DNA of 64,000 nucleotides from Anthonomus grandis grandis (GCF_022605725.1 NC_065555.1:14088938-14152937); one strand, 5' to 3'; shown: positions 1-12,580, counted from the stretch's first letter. Notes: generated by a model from the letters alone, not told the origin. Numbers and translations: made by a program.

Positions 1-1827
1 TTACCTTGTTTAGTAGTTCTTATCTTGTTAATTTTTTGTTCTTGTTCTTGTTAGTGTTAAATAGTTTTTTCGTATCTAGTTATTTTCGTTTGTCTTTAAT
101 GAGTTTTGTTTAAATTTTTAATTTCCGAAAATAGCCATGCGATATACCAGTAAAGAAAAATTTGACATATTGGAATGTTATATTACATGTAATAGAAATG
201 CAAATCTTGCAATCGCTAGGTATTTGGAACTGTATCCTGAGAGACAACAGCCAGGTCCAAGACTATTCGCTAGGCTTGTCATGAACCTTAGAACTCATGG
301 AAGTTTTGAAATACCGACGCCAGAAAATTATCAAAGGGACAATGAAGCTTGCGATGAAAACATTTTAGATCATTTTAATGCCAACCCGAAAACATTGACC
401 CGAAAAGCTGCAACTGATATGAATATACCAAGGACTACCATTCAAAGACTCCTTAAAAAAAATAAATATCATCCATATAAGCCTACTATTGTTCAAGGTT
501 TAAGTAATACAGACTACCCAAGACGAGTAGAATTTTCAAACTGGTTTGTAAGGCAATGTCAAGAAATACCTAATTTCAGCAGAAAAATTATTTGGACCGA
601 CGAAACGTTTTTTAGCAACTGCGGAGTATTTATTAGGCAAAATCGTCACCTTTGGGCTACTGAGAATCCTCATGAAATAGCTGAATGTAGACTACAAGTA
701 AGATTTGGATTTAATGTATGGTGTGGTATGTACGGTAAGTTAATTACCCACTCCACAAAATAATTTTCAAGTAAAATGCTATAATTGTTTTTAGATAATC
801 ACCTTATTGGGCCATTTATTTATAACCAAACACTGACGGGTCAAAGATATTTAAATCTTTTGGAAGAGCAGATATTACCTGCCGTGAGAGCTATAATACC
901 TGAAGAACAAATATGGAGTGATGTGTGGTTTCAACAGGACGGGTGTCCCGCACATAATACTCGGGACGTTCAAAACTTGTTAACGCAAGCATTTAATAAT
1001 AAACTGGCCAGTAAATTGGCCAGCTAGGTCTCCAGATATTACACCCCTGGATTTTTATCTTTGGGGATATGTTTAAAATGAAGTTTACGAATTTGAACCT
1101 CCTGCGACACTCGAACAACAAGAGGATAGGGTTCGGAATGTCTTAAATAATATAAATAGAAACACCCTGCGCAAGGTAACTAGAAGTGTTTTAAAGAAAT
1201 GTGAAAAATGTTTTAACAAAAATGGCCGTCATTTTGAATAGTTTAATGTAATATTATTGTTACAAGTAGTTAATTGTTTTAGTTAGAAATTACGTAAAAG
1301 TATAAGTTAGCAAGTTAGTAAGTTAATAAAAATTGTGTGTATGACAAAATGCCAATAAAAGTCATGGCCAACTCAGCGAAAAATAAACTATCTAATTTTT
1401 TGACTTAAACACAAAATATTTTCATAAAGTGTTATACATCATTTTAAAGGGAAGAAAAAGATCTTTTTAATTCAGCAAAAAAACAAAATGGCCGCCATAA
1501 GAAAAAAAGAAGTTGAGGATGGAAACTCAGAACCGAAACGTCGAAAACAAAAACTGAATTCAGGTATGCGTTGTCCTTAAAAAGTTGTCCTAATAATGTT
1601 TTTACAGATTTAAAAAATACGTTGAAATAAAAAAATACAGCCCTTTTTCCATAATGCAACTTTTTGATTTTTTCTAAATATTTCAAAATCGGAAAAAGAT
1701 AATATCGTTCTGAAAGCGGCACTTAATTGGTAACTAAATGGCCTACAACTTTCCCTATTTAACCAATTTTCTATCTCTTATAGTTTCCAAGATACCCATA
1801 CATGTACACCCAATTTGGGCCACACTG
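1..1827 (+). mobile_element. DUF4817-type Tc1/mariner-superfamily DNA transposon, 5' end outside the window
   Basis: Cut-and-paste transposon running off the left edge. The transposase lies at 137-1241 and is followed by about 590 bp of non-coding 3' sequence. The right end is placed at 1827, where the sequence reads CCAATTTGGGCCACACTG followed by TA, the usual Tc1/mariner target dinucleotide. The matching left inverted repeat is not in positions 1-136, so the right boundary is an inference from the terminal motif and the TA. Nothing else is seen between 1242 and 1827. Confidence 0.7.
137..1241 (+). pseudogene. DDE transposase (DUF4817 N-terminus) with a 60-nt intron, frameshifted
   Basis: Transposase of a Tc1/mariner-type element. 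The N-terminus (about residues 1-60) has the DUF4817 helix-turn-helix look common in insect elements, including YPERQQPGP. The catalytic core has all three acidic positions: WTDETFF, WFQQDGCPAHN and PARSPDITPLDFYLWGY. A GT-AG intron of 60 nt fits 735-794 (GTAAGT to TTTTTAG). It joins codons in phase 1 and rebuilds the conserved core DNHLIGPF, so this break is splicing rather than decay. Two real lesions follow. A frameshift near 1010 moves the D3 motif into another frame, and a TAA at about 1071 sits where relatives have a lysine (GYV-stop-NEVYE). The frame then runs to TAG at 1239-1241. The start at 137 is the first ATG before the DUF4817 motif. Inactive as it stands. Confidence 0.85.
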
Positions 1828-3085
1828 TATAACACCATCCAAATAAGCCATATAATTTTTTTTTCTATACAAAGGCTTATTAACGTGACGTTTATTAGCA
1901 CATCCCCATGTCTTTACAATTTTTTTATTACAAAAATAACAGTCCAATAAATCATGAAAACTGGAGACCTATGTATATTAATTTATTAAACAAGGAAAAA
2001 GTTAGAAATAGCAGTTAGTCAAAAGATGTACGTAGAATATATAAAAAAGTAGTCGTAAATGCCGGCCAAAATAAAAAATTTTAACTTAAAATATCTATTG
2101 AAAAAATTAATTAAAAAGTTAAACGTTCAACAAAAGCCCATAACCAACAAAGAAAAAACTAGAATTATAAAGTAAAGAAATAAGCATAATAAATATTTAA
2201 AAACTAAGAACTTAATACCTATTTTCATAGATATGGTAAATTGTTTGTGCGTAAATTGTTTAAGCCAACGTATCAGCGTATATTAGGATATGCTCAACTT
2301 TGCAAATTTTCCAATAATAAGAAAATTCTTCTTTTTTTTATATTTTTTTCTAATTCAATTTTGTTAGTTTCAACTCTCCTAAATCACCGATCAAGTTAAA
2401 TAACCTAGGAAGAGCAACCCATATCTTCTATGATAGTAAAGTTGGTAGTGGGTAAAACATTGTGAAAGTTGAGCTACATCTTGACCTCTTATTACATTTT
2501 CTCCAGGTTTTCAAAAATAGGGTTCTTGCCAAAATTATTAAGTAAAAGAGAACGTTAGATTTAAAAGCCTGAAAAACATTAAATATATAATCGAAATAGG
2601 CTGCTTAACAGAAGAGGTCAAGAAAAGAAAAGCTTATATGCGAATAGTTTTGTATAACTTAAAAAGATAGAGTACCCATTTTTATAATATGCTTTATATT
2701 CATCGCTTAAATTAGAAAAATACATTATTATTTAGTAACTGATATCCTAAGCAGATACGTTGAAATAAATATAAACTCTTTCACATTTGTATGTATTTTC
2801 ACATTATACGTGAAGTGTATAAGTGAGTTGAGAATAAAAAAAAATTTTTTTTTAGTCAAAGCTTTTTCAAAAGGATAAAAGTTTAAACTCTTAAAAATGG
2901 CTTGTTTTTGGATCTATAAATTATTATTCATTATTGTCCTTGTATGTAGAATTTAATAGTATATAGATAAAACAATTATTCTTTTTTCCAATTAATAAAT
3001 ATGTGCTCTAATTCCAATGGGATACAAGTTTAAGCTATTTAAATATTTTATTTGTTAATAGCGTTCTACGATCATTTACGACATT
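1828..3085. other. AT-rich DNA, no gene seen
   Basis: Very AT-rich sequence with many A and T runs and no coding signal on either strand. Open frames here, such as 1738-1950, are short, lack domain similarity and have A/T-biased composition. No inverted terminal repeats or RNA gene were recognised. Confidence 0.6.
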
Positions 3086-3500
3086 AGATGCTCGGTCGAG
3101 ATGATAAAATAAATGAATAAAGTATTCATCAAATATTCATTAACATTTGTTGTCAATGTGCATTTACTGAATAACTATTGATACACTCTTATGAATAACA
3201 ATCTCTTGTATTTCTTATCGGATACAATTTTTTAACTGCTAAGAATTTTTTACAATATTTAACATGAAATGTCTTACCAAGATCACAAAACCTATGAATA
3301 ATTTATTCGTCAAATATTCGCACGTAAATATAAATTTATTTATAGAACAATCATTCTTATTTTTCTTCAATTACTTCATAAAAAATTGAACTCTTTACTT
3401 ATTTTATTAAATAAAAATAGTCTATGAACTAGTATCTCATCGAGATCACAAAAAAGTATGAATGAATTATTCACTCATTTTAATATATGACCAGAACGCT
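3086..3500. repeat. Degenerate tandem repeat, about 175-bp period, three units
   Basis: A block pairing GAGATSA/GATCACAAAA with ATGAATAA-TATTCA recurs at about 3099, 3277 and 3446. The core resembles GAATAA..TATTCATCAAATATTCA and is itself partly palindromic (ATGAATA/TATTCAT). Unit identity is moderate, so this is an old satellite-like array. No coding content. Confidence 0.55.
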
Positions 3501-4189
3501 ACATGGGGCTAGTTTTTTGGACCATGTTGCACCTTCGTTTATAAAGCACCGTATAATAAGAGTATACTTAGTCTAGTCATTACTTAACAAGAAACTCGGA
3601 CTATAATATAGGCATGCAAAGCAGACATCACCAAAATTTTATCATTTTGCAGCATGTCGTGGTCCAAGATTTTCTTTGAGAAGAGTACGATATTCGCGGT
3701 ACCCAAGGCATTTATAAAATTGTCCAACAGCTTAAAATTAATAAGCAATATTAATAAATTGTAATCAAAAATAAAGCAATTGCTCTTATATAATCCTTTA
3801 TACTGCCACAATGATTTTTTCGGCTTAAATCTATCAACTTAAAGATACTTGTTTGGTCAATACATATTATTATTTGTTTAGTTTTTTTTTATAAGTTAAT
3901 AGTATTATAGTTTTTTTGTTTAATTTTAGCTCGGTTTTAATGAGGTTTATTGAGCTATATATATTGTTTCATTTAACAATGATTATTTTTACCTAGATTA
4001 AGCTTGAAATGGCGCATACGATATTCATGGACGAATATTTGTAATGAGGAATTTGATAAATAAAATAAATGAAATTAGTCGATCTATTTTGCAATTGCAA
4101 CCAACAGTTAAATGACTTAAAATGTTTATAAAAAATTCATTTATTTTAATAGATGTCTTAAAAAAATCAAATTTTAGGTCTCCTTTTTC

Positions 4190-5000
4190 ACATTTGTAGG
4201 TATAAATACTTTAAAATGGAAAGCAGCATTTTAATTTTAGGATAAATTAAATTAAAAGCTTCATGGGACATAGAATATTTTAACTTAAAATATGGTAAAT
4301 AAATGCTTCAAAATTTTTATTTCCTTTTACTTTCCTTTAACTTTAAGAGATTTTATAAAAATCTCTTTAAATACTCGAAATATTTTAAAATTACAGTCAA
4401 TGTATAAAGGACTCAAAAATAATAACAATAATTTAGCATGTGTTTTAATATAACTTTTAATTTTTTTTTAGTTTTGCTGTTTTCTTTATATTTTGAGATA
4501 TTTGAAACGAAATATTTACTTATATTTGTTCCAATTAAGAGCCGCACTTTAAATTAAAAGCTATATGGGACACATGAAATTTTGTAAAATATGCAAAAAA
4601 ATATTCCTTTTACATTCAAAACTTCAATTTTTAGCGGATATCTCTGGGAATATTTTAACATTACCATCGACGTAGGAATGTACTAAAAATGATATATATT
4701 TTAATATACCTTCCTAACCACTTAAAAAAATATTTGTTTTCACTATTTTGCTCTTTCATAGTTGTAAAAGGTATTTTGTAGGACAATTAATTTAATTAAA
4801 ATCTTAAATTAGTAAAAATGAGATAAATTAAATTAAAAATTATAGAACACACAAAATTTAAAATTTTCGCTTGTTCTCTTGGTGGTATTTGAAATATTTT
4901 AAAATTAAAAGCAATTGAAGGCAAGTTTTAATGAAAATAATATCTCTTATAATTTTAATTAAAATTAAACTAAAACCAGTATTTTGTAATAACGTAATTT
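4190..5000. repeat. Degenerate tandem repeat, about 275-300-bp period, three units
   Basis: The anchor TTAAATTAAAAGCTNNATGGGACA followed by an AAATTTTAAAAT stretch occurs at about 4244, 4551 and 4826. Each copy is preceded by a TTTGAAATATTTTAAAATTA-type stretch. The copies are old. No gene is seen in or around the array (3501-6060 is otherwise AT-rich filler). Confidence 0.5.
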
Positions 5001-6059
5001 TCGGTTGCTAGAGTTAAAAATGGAAAAACTACTTTCTAAGACCAACTCAGAAAGTTTCTGATGACTTCTTGACAAACATTGAGACAAACATAAAACATGT
5101 TTTTTTATGAGGGTTATTTCTAAATTTATTAAAATATTTTCTCAAAGCTTTTGCATTTTTCGATGTGTTCCTGTAACTTTTTTATTATTTCTGTACTTTA
5201 TTTAGTTATCTCCTTTAATTTTTTTTATTGGCTGTTTTAAAATAAGGTTAAAAATGGTAATTTATATAAGTATCTAATTAGAAGGAAGAATCAGCCGGGA
5301 TGCTGCATTATTTAATATCCATATTTAGTAACGTTTTTTAACCATCGAATTTTGACAATTTTTTATAGTAAATTAAAATGATGGCACGGATTTGCCTATT
5401 GAAACCTAATCCATTTTTTTTATCAAAAACTCTTTAAAATACAAGCAGCTACATTCTATTTTCTGAAAAATCAGTCCGCGAAACTATATTACGGAAGCTT
5501 TTTTTTTATTTTATTTAACTTAATTTAATTATAAGTGTATTTAAATTTAATTGCCTTTTTTTAAATTTAAATTCTAATTTTATTCAAGTTTAAGAACTTG
5601 ACACCTTTTCAACACTTCTCATTTAAAAATTAATGTTATTCAAATATATTTGAAATTTATCAAACAAAACCTAAAATTTGACCCTCTATAACTAATAATT
5701 TATAGCTAGGATTTCTTCCACAAACTCCAAAGCTCTGACAACTTTAAATGATCAAACTTAATATTTGTTAAAGCTCCGAAATAAAACTAAATTTTCTCAA
5801 GAAAGTTTCGCAAAAACTTACAAGAAGAAAACTAAAAATTACATTATAGTCGGGTTAACTAAATTATCCTTTCAGGACCCATTAGGACCAATAGAGACGT
5901 GCGATTTTCACCACACCAGATATCACGTCCCGGTCTGTGTGTGCTGCACAAAACTTACTACGTTGTTGGTTCAAAAGTTCGTTTCTGGAAATTTAAGGGA
6001 AATTCTTTTTGGGGAAACTTCTATTTCTGTCCCTCTTTTATTTTTCGTTCTAGGCTAGT

Positions 6060-6850
6060 TTTCAAAGTATTGTAAGATTTGAAAGAACGAAAATGATTGC
6101 TTGCGTAAAACTGTTTGGTTGGAGCTGATTGAATTTAAAGTCGTTTTATTTTCTAGTTTTGTGTGCATAAAACCTGGATTATGATAGGTTTGGATCATGT
6201 TGACTTTGTTGAATAAAGCTGCTCGTTTTTCACTTTTTTAGTTTATTTTTTGTTATTTGAGGCAGTTTAAAGTTCGTTTCTTTATTGAAGACTGCTAAAA
6301 TTTTTTTTTAATTTTTGTTATTTTGTAGTTCTAGAAATACGTAATTATTTTTTGAGGGTTATTGTAACATCGAATTTTTTATAGGACTAATTTTTAATTT
6401 TCAGGTAGTTGAAATTGAAAAATAATCCTATAAAATATATTATTACTAATAATTCATCTGATTACTTACTAGGTACTATGAGTATCAAGGTCTTTAAAAG
6501 GGCGATCTGCAAATCTGTTTTATCATATTGTTTACCTACGATGTAAAAATCTTTTAACATTAGATAATCACTTAAAATTTTCTAGTTTTGTTAGTATACA
6601 GTCCAAAATATGAAGAAGTAAAGTCATTTTATATTTGAATAAAGCTGCACATTTTTTATTTTTCCACTTAATCTTTAATTTCTTTAGGTAAATTTATTAG
6701 GGTATTTATTGTTTGGTCTAAGCATTTAAAGTAACTTCTTATTTTTTCCTATATATTATTCAAATTTTTGGATTATTTGCGTTTTGGTGGAAGTTTTTTA
6801 TTTTTTTTTTAAATCTTAGTTCATTGGCATAGTTAAAAGGATTTATTTTG
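6060..6850. repeat. Degenerate tandem repeat, about 430-bp period, two units
   Basis: TTGAATAAAGCTGC followed by a T-rich tract occurs at 6209-6222 and again at 6636-6649. Both are preceded by a TTTTCTAGTTTTGT block. No coding content was found. Confidence 0.45.
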
Positions 6851-7062
6851 AGACATTTAGGTACATAGATACTTTCTTAAAAGAAAGTATTTTTACCACA
6901 AAATAAAAAGCCAATATTGGTTCAAAAGTTATGCATTTCGATAAGGTAACTTAGGTTTTTAGTTTGTATTTATAAATAGATTTTTTTATAAATTATAGGT
7001 AATATAATAAGGTAATATACCTAATTTTGGCATTTAGTTATAGTGATATTTTAATAGTCGAG
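6815..7062 (+). repeat. Left copy of a direct repeat flanking the BEL/Pao fragment
   Basis: About 245 bp matching 10037-10270 in the same orientation. Shared landmarks in order are a CATAGTTAAA block, a TACTTTCTTAAAAGAAAGT palindrome-like block, TTGGTTCAAAA, ATTTCGNTAAGGTAACT, and CTAATTTTGGCATTTAGTT. The copies have diverged noticeably. They could be very old LTRs of the BEL/Pao element or simply members of a local repeat family. No TG...CA ends are visible, so the LTR reading is weak. Confidence 0.5.
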
Positions 7063-7079
7063 ACCATACATAATGTTTA

Positions 7080-7330
7080 GAATTGTCGCATTGAGAGGTT
7101 TTTGAATGCACCACGAATTCGACTTCATTTGACCAATTACAATTTGTAACGCGTGCATGCGTCAATGATGACTTCGACAGGTGCGCGTTTCCCCTCCATA
7201 CGGAGGTCCTGTTCTGTCTGTGCTTCGAACCGACAAGCATCTCCAAAAAACGTGATTTTAGAGACAGAGTAGCAGTGAAGTAAAAGAATCTGGCCGGCCC
7301 TGAATTAGCAACGAACACCAACAGGTAAGT
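7080..7330 (+). other. GC-richer patch ending in a strong splice donor
   Basis: This stretch stands out from its AT-rich surroundings and ends CAACAGGTAAGT at about 7320-7331, a near-ideal donor site on the + strand. No convincing protein is encoded on either strand; the open frame on the - strand resembles nothing known. It could be a non-coding leader exon, possibly of the downstream BEL/Pao element, or a host untranslated exon. Function unknown. Confidence 0.3.
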
Positions 7331-7592
7331 CGTTATTGACGCCGTAAATGGAATAAAAATATAATTATAATATTTTCCTGGTCCTTTAAAACCTAGCTAC
7401 GTTAGCAATTCTAGACGAACCACTTAATTTATTTTAAACCTTTTAAATATTTGGTCCTTTGAACCGGATGAGCTACTTAGTGGAACGTTGCAATATAAAA
7501 AAGGTAAACAAACAATTTTGTAGAGGAAAAAAAACCTGAAATTCAAAAAAGTCTTGCTATGTACGCGCACGTTTCTATTAAATACTTAAAAT

Positions 7593-9555
7593 ATGCATAT
7601 TAATAATAAAGAGGACTGTAAGAGCAGCAATACCTTTGTTGGTGAATTACCAAATGAAGATCATGAACATGATCTTGATCTATTTAGAACCCTTGTCCAT
7701 GAGAAAAGATCCCTCTCCGATATACAAAGATTCCAACATCTTCAAATGGCTATTCAAGGTGAAGCAGCTGACATTATTAAAAACATTGCTTTAACTGAAG
7801 CTAACTATCATGTAGCATTTAATGATTTAATTGAGCGTTTTGAGAATAAGAGAGCCCTAGCAACTGATTATTGGCTTGCTATATATAATGCACCTGTAGC
7901 AAAAACTCATTCTGCCTATGATCTAAGAAAGCTTATTACCACATTTTCTCAAAATATGAAAGCTTGAAATTCTTTGCAGGGAATTGATTTTTGGAATTTC
8001 ACCAAATTAAATTTGCTATTGCAGAAGATTGATTCTTCTTTAAAAACCCGATTTGACGTTGGGTGCAGTGATAAACCCATTCCTAGTTATGTTGATTTAA
8101 CTAAATTTCTAAATAAAATATATCCATATAACTCTGGAAAATAGTGTTCTTCTGAATGAGCCAAAAGTATTCTCCCAACCCACATCAATACAAAAGAAAT
8201 CTTATGACCCCAATAAATTAAAACGAGTGGTGCCAACGAAAACTTTTATGACCAATATCGATCATGGATGTTTGTTTTGTAAACTAGATTCACACCCCCT
8301 TATAAAGTGTGACAAGTTTTTTGAGGCAAAGATTTTAAAACGTATGTGTTTTAATTGTTTCTCCAAGACTCACAGTGTGTCTGGATGTCCTGGAACCAAG
8401 GTGTGTAAAGTTTGTTCTAAGAAACACCATACTTTGCTGCACTTTCAATCATCAAATAATGTTCCCAATGTATGTGAATCCCCTACCAATAGTACCATTT
8501 CCCCTATTCCTTGTTTGAAGAGTCTGATTTCGCATGAAGATTCTACCTTGTTTGCTACAGCTATATATCAGTATATAATATCACCCAAAATTTGAAGCCC
8601 TATCGTGCCATTTTTTATTGTGCTAGTGTAACTAATTTTCTGACCTTATCTTGTGTAAAGCGACTAAAACTGGTTTATCCATTACACCCAGCCGTATTCC
8701 TATTCAAGGTATAAATAATATGTCTACATCTTTATCATTAGGTACTGTTAACCTAAAAGTATTGTCCAAAATTGGCCCATCTTTGGAGCTTGAAGCCATT
8801 ATTGTGCATTCCATCTGTAGAAATACACCAACCTTTCCCATTAATACCACCAAGTGGAAATATTTGAAGGGTCTGGACTTAGCAGACAAGCATTTTGGTT
8901 TACCCCACAATGTTGAAATGCTCCTAGGTATTCCGTTGTTTTCTGAGATTATTCTTCCCGGTCTTAGAAAAGGGACTAATGGTGGTCCATATGCTATTAA
9001 AACCATATTTGGATGGGTTTTAGTAGGTGAAAATAATACTCCCACCAATGAATTTGTGTCATTGTGTACCTCTGTACCATCCCAATTCATAGTTCTCTCG
9101 ATGTAAATTTGCATAGAATTTGGGAGCTTCAAAACATACCTGATAGGGTAGCTTTAGATCCTGAGGAACAAAAATGTGAAGATTTCTTTGTTTCTACTTG
9201 GTCTCAAAGATCTGACAGACGTTATGTAGTACGCCTTTTATTCAAACAAGCATGCCCTGACTTAGGTGATACCAGGCATCAAGCTTTGAGGCGTTTTAAT
9301 CTGTTGGAAAACCGATTAATTCGAAATCGAAACCTTCGCACCCTGTATAATGATTTTATGCAAGATTATTTAGACCAAAACCACATGATACCTTGTACTT
9401 CTTCTGACAACCCTTCATACTATATTCCTCACCATTTTGTTGTCAAAGGTGATAATGGAACTCCCAAAATTAAAGTAGTATTTGATGGATCAGCCAAGGG
9501 GTCAAATAAAAAAATGCATGCTATAGATTTTGACAATTTCAAAATAAAATTTTGA
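7593..9555 (+). pseudogene. BEL/Pao retrotransposon gag-pol relic (gag, protease, start of RT)
   Basis: Broken BEL/Pao polyprotein read in pieces. 7593-8143 is gag (DUF1759-like; LFRTLVHEKRSLSDIQRFQH, TEANYHVAF), with one internal TGA at about 7965 after which the same frame continues. 8227-8595 is a cysteine/histidine-rich knuckle region (CLFC..H..C, then CFNC.SKTHSVSGCP and CKVCSKKHH). 8651-9106 matches the DUF1758/retropepsin-adjacent region (LADKHFGLPHNVEMLLG, GPYAIKTIFGWVLVG). 9064-9555 is the region before and into the Pao RT (RYVVRLLFKQ, YYIPHHFVVKGD, VVFDGSAKGSN). The element stops there: the rest of RT, RNase H and integrase are missing. At least three frame changes. Non-functional. 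Confidence 0.88.
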
Positions 9556-10424
9556 ATTATCTTATTATTTTAAGGCTTAACTTTTAATAAAAAAATAAAG
9601 AGATTCTTTAGAAATTGATTTATTTGGAGCAGCCTGAAATTTTTTTAGTTGAGCCTTATTAGACTCAATTGTTTACACATTTTGTAAGGCAAATCAATAA
9701 TTTAAATTTCAAGATAAGTTATAAAAATAAAAGAAAAAATGCATAACTTACATGGATATTACACACATTTTTACTCTGTATATTTTAAAAAAAACGGTGC
9801 TGTATGACATGACACTTGGTTAACAATTTCTTTTAATTTCCAATTTTCCTCTAAATAGCATCCCCTGAAAGTCAATGATACTTTTGGAAATATTTTTATC
9901 ACCCATTTTTCATTTTTTCTAAACAGTTCAAGTATTTTTTTTATTAATTTCTGAAGTTTAGTATAATTTTTTAAACAATAAGAATATTTTTTATTTACTA
10001 ATTATTATTTTAAAAAATCAATTTAAGTAAATATTTTTAAATTTTAGCTCATTCACATAGTTAAAGTAATATATTTTTAGATATTTTTGTACATAAATAC
10101 TTTCAAGATACTTTTTTAAAAGAAAGTTTTTTCTCCAAATGAAAAGCAAATTTTGGTTCAAAACTGATACATTTCGGTAAGGTAACTCATTGTTTTTAGT
10201 TTATATTTATATAAAGTATCTTCCTAATTTTGGCATTTAGTTTAAGTGATATTTTTGTACTAAGTAGTCGGGCTAGTAAACTATATTCAGTTGATTCAAT
10301 TCCTTTAAGGTAACTAAATTTATAATGTTTTCTAATCTGTATAAATAAACTATTTTTTCAAGATACCCTAAACGTCTCTCAACAATTTGCCATTAAGTTT
10401 GAATTGACTTAAATAACTTACACT
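9556..10424. repeat. AT-rich DNA with right copy of the BEL/Pao-flanking direct repeat
   Basis: 10037-10270 is the diverged right-hand copy of the repeat at 6815-7062. 9739-9756 carries one copy of the dispersed ATGCATAACTTAAATGGA-like motif. No gene recognised. Confidence 0.5.
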
Positions 10425-10770
10425 CTATGAAATGTCTGACCTAGTCACTAATAATACACTAGGATCTCGTTTCACTAAATACACATTCTTTTCCATTAGG
10501 GTTTCCGTCTTACATTCCCTTAGACCAAACCTATCTAACAAAGATTCTATATAAATTATCTAAAGCTACTACATTCTTAGACTTATTTACAGTAACATTC
10601 ATGCCTAAAATTTGCCTAGCTTGACATAGATCTTTCAACTTAAACCTTAAAATCGATTTAGATTTTATTCTGTGAGATTCAACTTTATTATTTGAAAAGA
10701 TTATAAAATCATTTATATAAAATACTATAACTGTGATTAAACTACCTAATGTATGGCTATCCATTAAAAA
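10425..10770 (-). pseudogene. Ty1/copia reverse transcriptase fragment
   Basis: Fragment of a copia RT read on the - strand. The open piece 10531-10764 contains VFYINDFIIFSNN, corresponding to the catalytic YVDD box, with the second position aspartate replaced by Asn (YIND). It is followed by FKLKDLCQARQILGMNVT, a typical copia stretch. A frameshift near 10545 moves the continuation (ESLLDRFGLRECKTETLMEK) to another frame, ending about 10425. The catalytic change, the frameshift and the short length show it is dead. No LTRs or integrase were seen nearby. Confidence 0.8.
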
Positions 10771-12580
10771 CAGTGAAATTAATATTATGGGTAACCATCT
10801 TTTCTAAATCTGATTAGGTAAACAATTAAATATTAATTTTACTACCATAATATTCATCATATATAAAATCATAATATTTTTATAATTATTTTATCGCATT
10901 TTTTATGGAACTAGAAAATTAAATACTGTAACTCCTAGATTTCTTTCGAAACATAATATACTAAAGTAATACCTTGTATATTTGGGTAAACAGTATATAT
11001 TTTATACGAAAACTAAAATGTATGACCGACATTTAATTTTGTTTTCATTTGTTTCACACATAAACTATGCTACAAGCTCTTTATTACTCCCATGCATAGA
11101 TATTAATATTTTAACAGGACACTCTGATTACATTGTCAGAGTTTTATGATGTAACTTGTTTCCTGTTTCGGTATAATTATTTTCTGTAATATTTATTTAG
11201 TCATATTAAAATTAGTGGCTTAAAAAAATTGCTTTTATTTACTTAAAAGCAGGATTTTCCTAAATATATTTGTCAAAAACCCGTATTAAAAAAGCCATTC
11301 CCTTGCCAAAATGTTTTTTCAATCTGCTTAGCATAAAAGTCAATTCGGATTTCGATGTGACATGAATAAAATCTCACTCTGAAATGGATTTGATTAGTTT
11401 CAATAAGTAAATGGAATAAGAAATGTTTTTTTATTTAAATTTTGGCCTGGTTTCATTAAATATATCCCAACTTTAAATAAAAATATATTTACATATTAAA
11501 AGATTTCTTTAACAAATAAGATCCCACTTTATCTCGTCATATAATTTTCTATTAATATGTGTGTTACTTACGCAGTGTTAATTTCACAGTCTAAATATGA
11601 ATAGAGTAAAGGTATATCAAAAGTTCGCCCGGAGCTAAGCACTCTGGAACAGCAACTTTTAATAAAATATCCAGTTTCAACAGAAGCCTGACACAGGTTA
11701 AACGCTGTCCCTCTAAATTCTCGGAATCAAATTAATGGAGACGTTTTGAGTGGTTGTTCGTATGTTGCTCTGTTTTAGGCATTTGTAATTTCTATGTAAA
11801 TTAAACCGTTGGTGCGAATACGTGTGACAGGAAAACTTAACTGTACTAAAGGTACTTGAAATATTTTAACAAAATATAAGGTCCAAAACATTTATTTTAC
11901 ATTGATTGAATCCAAATGTCAATGATCTTGTCAATTTGTAAGCAGCTATTTTATATAAATTAAAGATCAGCAATTAAGCAACATGTAAATAAATGTAACG
12001 AAATTATGCCTAAGTTAAATGGACATGGCTCCAATTTTCGTTTTTTATATCATACTAAAAGAGCTGTACCCAGTTATGTATGGAGGTTTGCAAGCATTTT
12101 AACGCAAATTAATAAAAATATGCATACATAACTGAAATGGATGCGACTCGTATATTAATTAATTATATTAATATAGAAAAAGCTTTACCTATTTTTTGGT
12201 GTATTGTAGGTTACAAATTCTATCCTATGTATATACGCAATATCATTAAATATTGATTTAATAGAAACATTTATGATAAACAAACATACAATATTAATTT
12301 TTGTTCATAAAATCTAAATTTGAACATAAGTAAAAAATTAATCCTCTAAAAAAATTTAAACTCTGGTTCATAAACGATTTTTTCATTATATAAAATAATT
12401 TTTTTAGTTACAATAGTAAATAATTTTTGTGTAAACAATTTTTTTTATTTTAGAGCATAACTCAATTTTTTCATTTTTAAAAAAATAAGAGTTTAGTTAC
12501 TTGAGCTTGACTAAACATAATAAAATTTTAACAAAATGAAGTGAATGAATTCAACAAAAGGAGTAGAAATGAAGCAAAAA
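10771..12580. other. AT-rich DNA; one GC-richer patch at about 11600-11860
   Basis: No protein or RNA gene recognised. Motif copies of the ATGCATAACTTAAATGGA family lie at about 12006 and 12120. The 11600-11860 patch (for example GTTCGCCCGGAGCTAAGCAC) has clearly higher GC than its surroundings but no open frame that looks coding. It may be a mobile-element piece or a conserved non-coding segment. Confidence 0.4.

Noticed and set aside
1738..1950. 70-codon open frame
   Set aside because: Lies across the inferred right end of the first transposon, with low-complexity hydrophobic composition and no recognisable domain.
5765..6058. 97-codon open frame, + strand
   Set aside because: No domain, no start context, no splice partners. 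The first half is lysine-rich from A-runs. Left out as a gene.
7034..7321. 95-codon frame on the - strand
   Set aside because: Antisense to the GC-richer patch that ends in a + strand splice donor; no similarity recognised.
8704..9132. 142-codon frame on the - strand
   Set aside because: Shadow of the BEL/Pao protease-region frame on the + strand.
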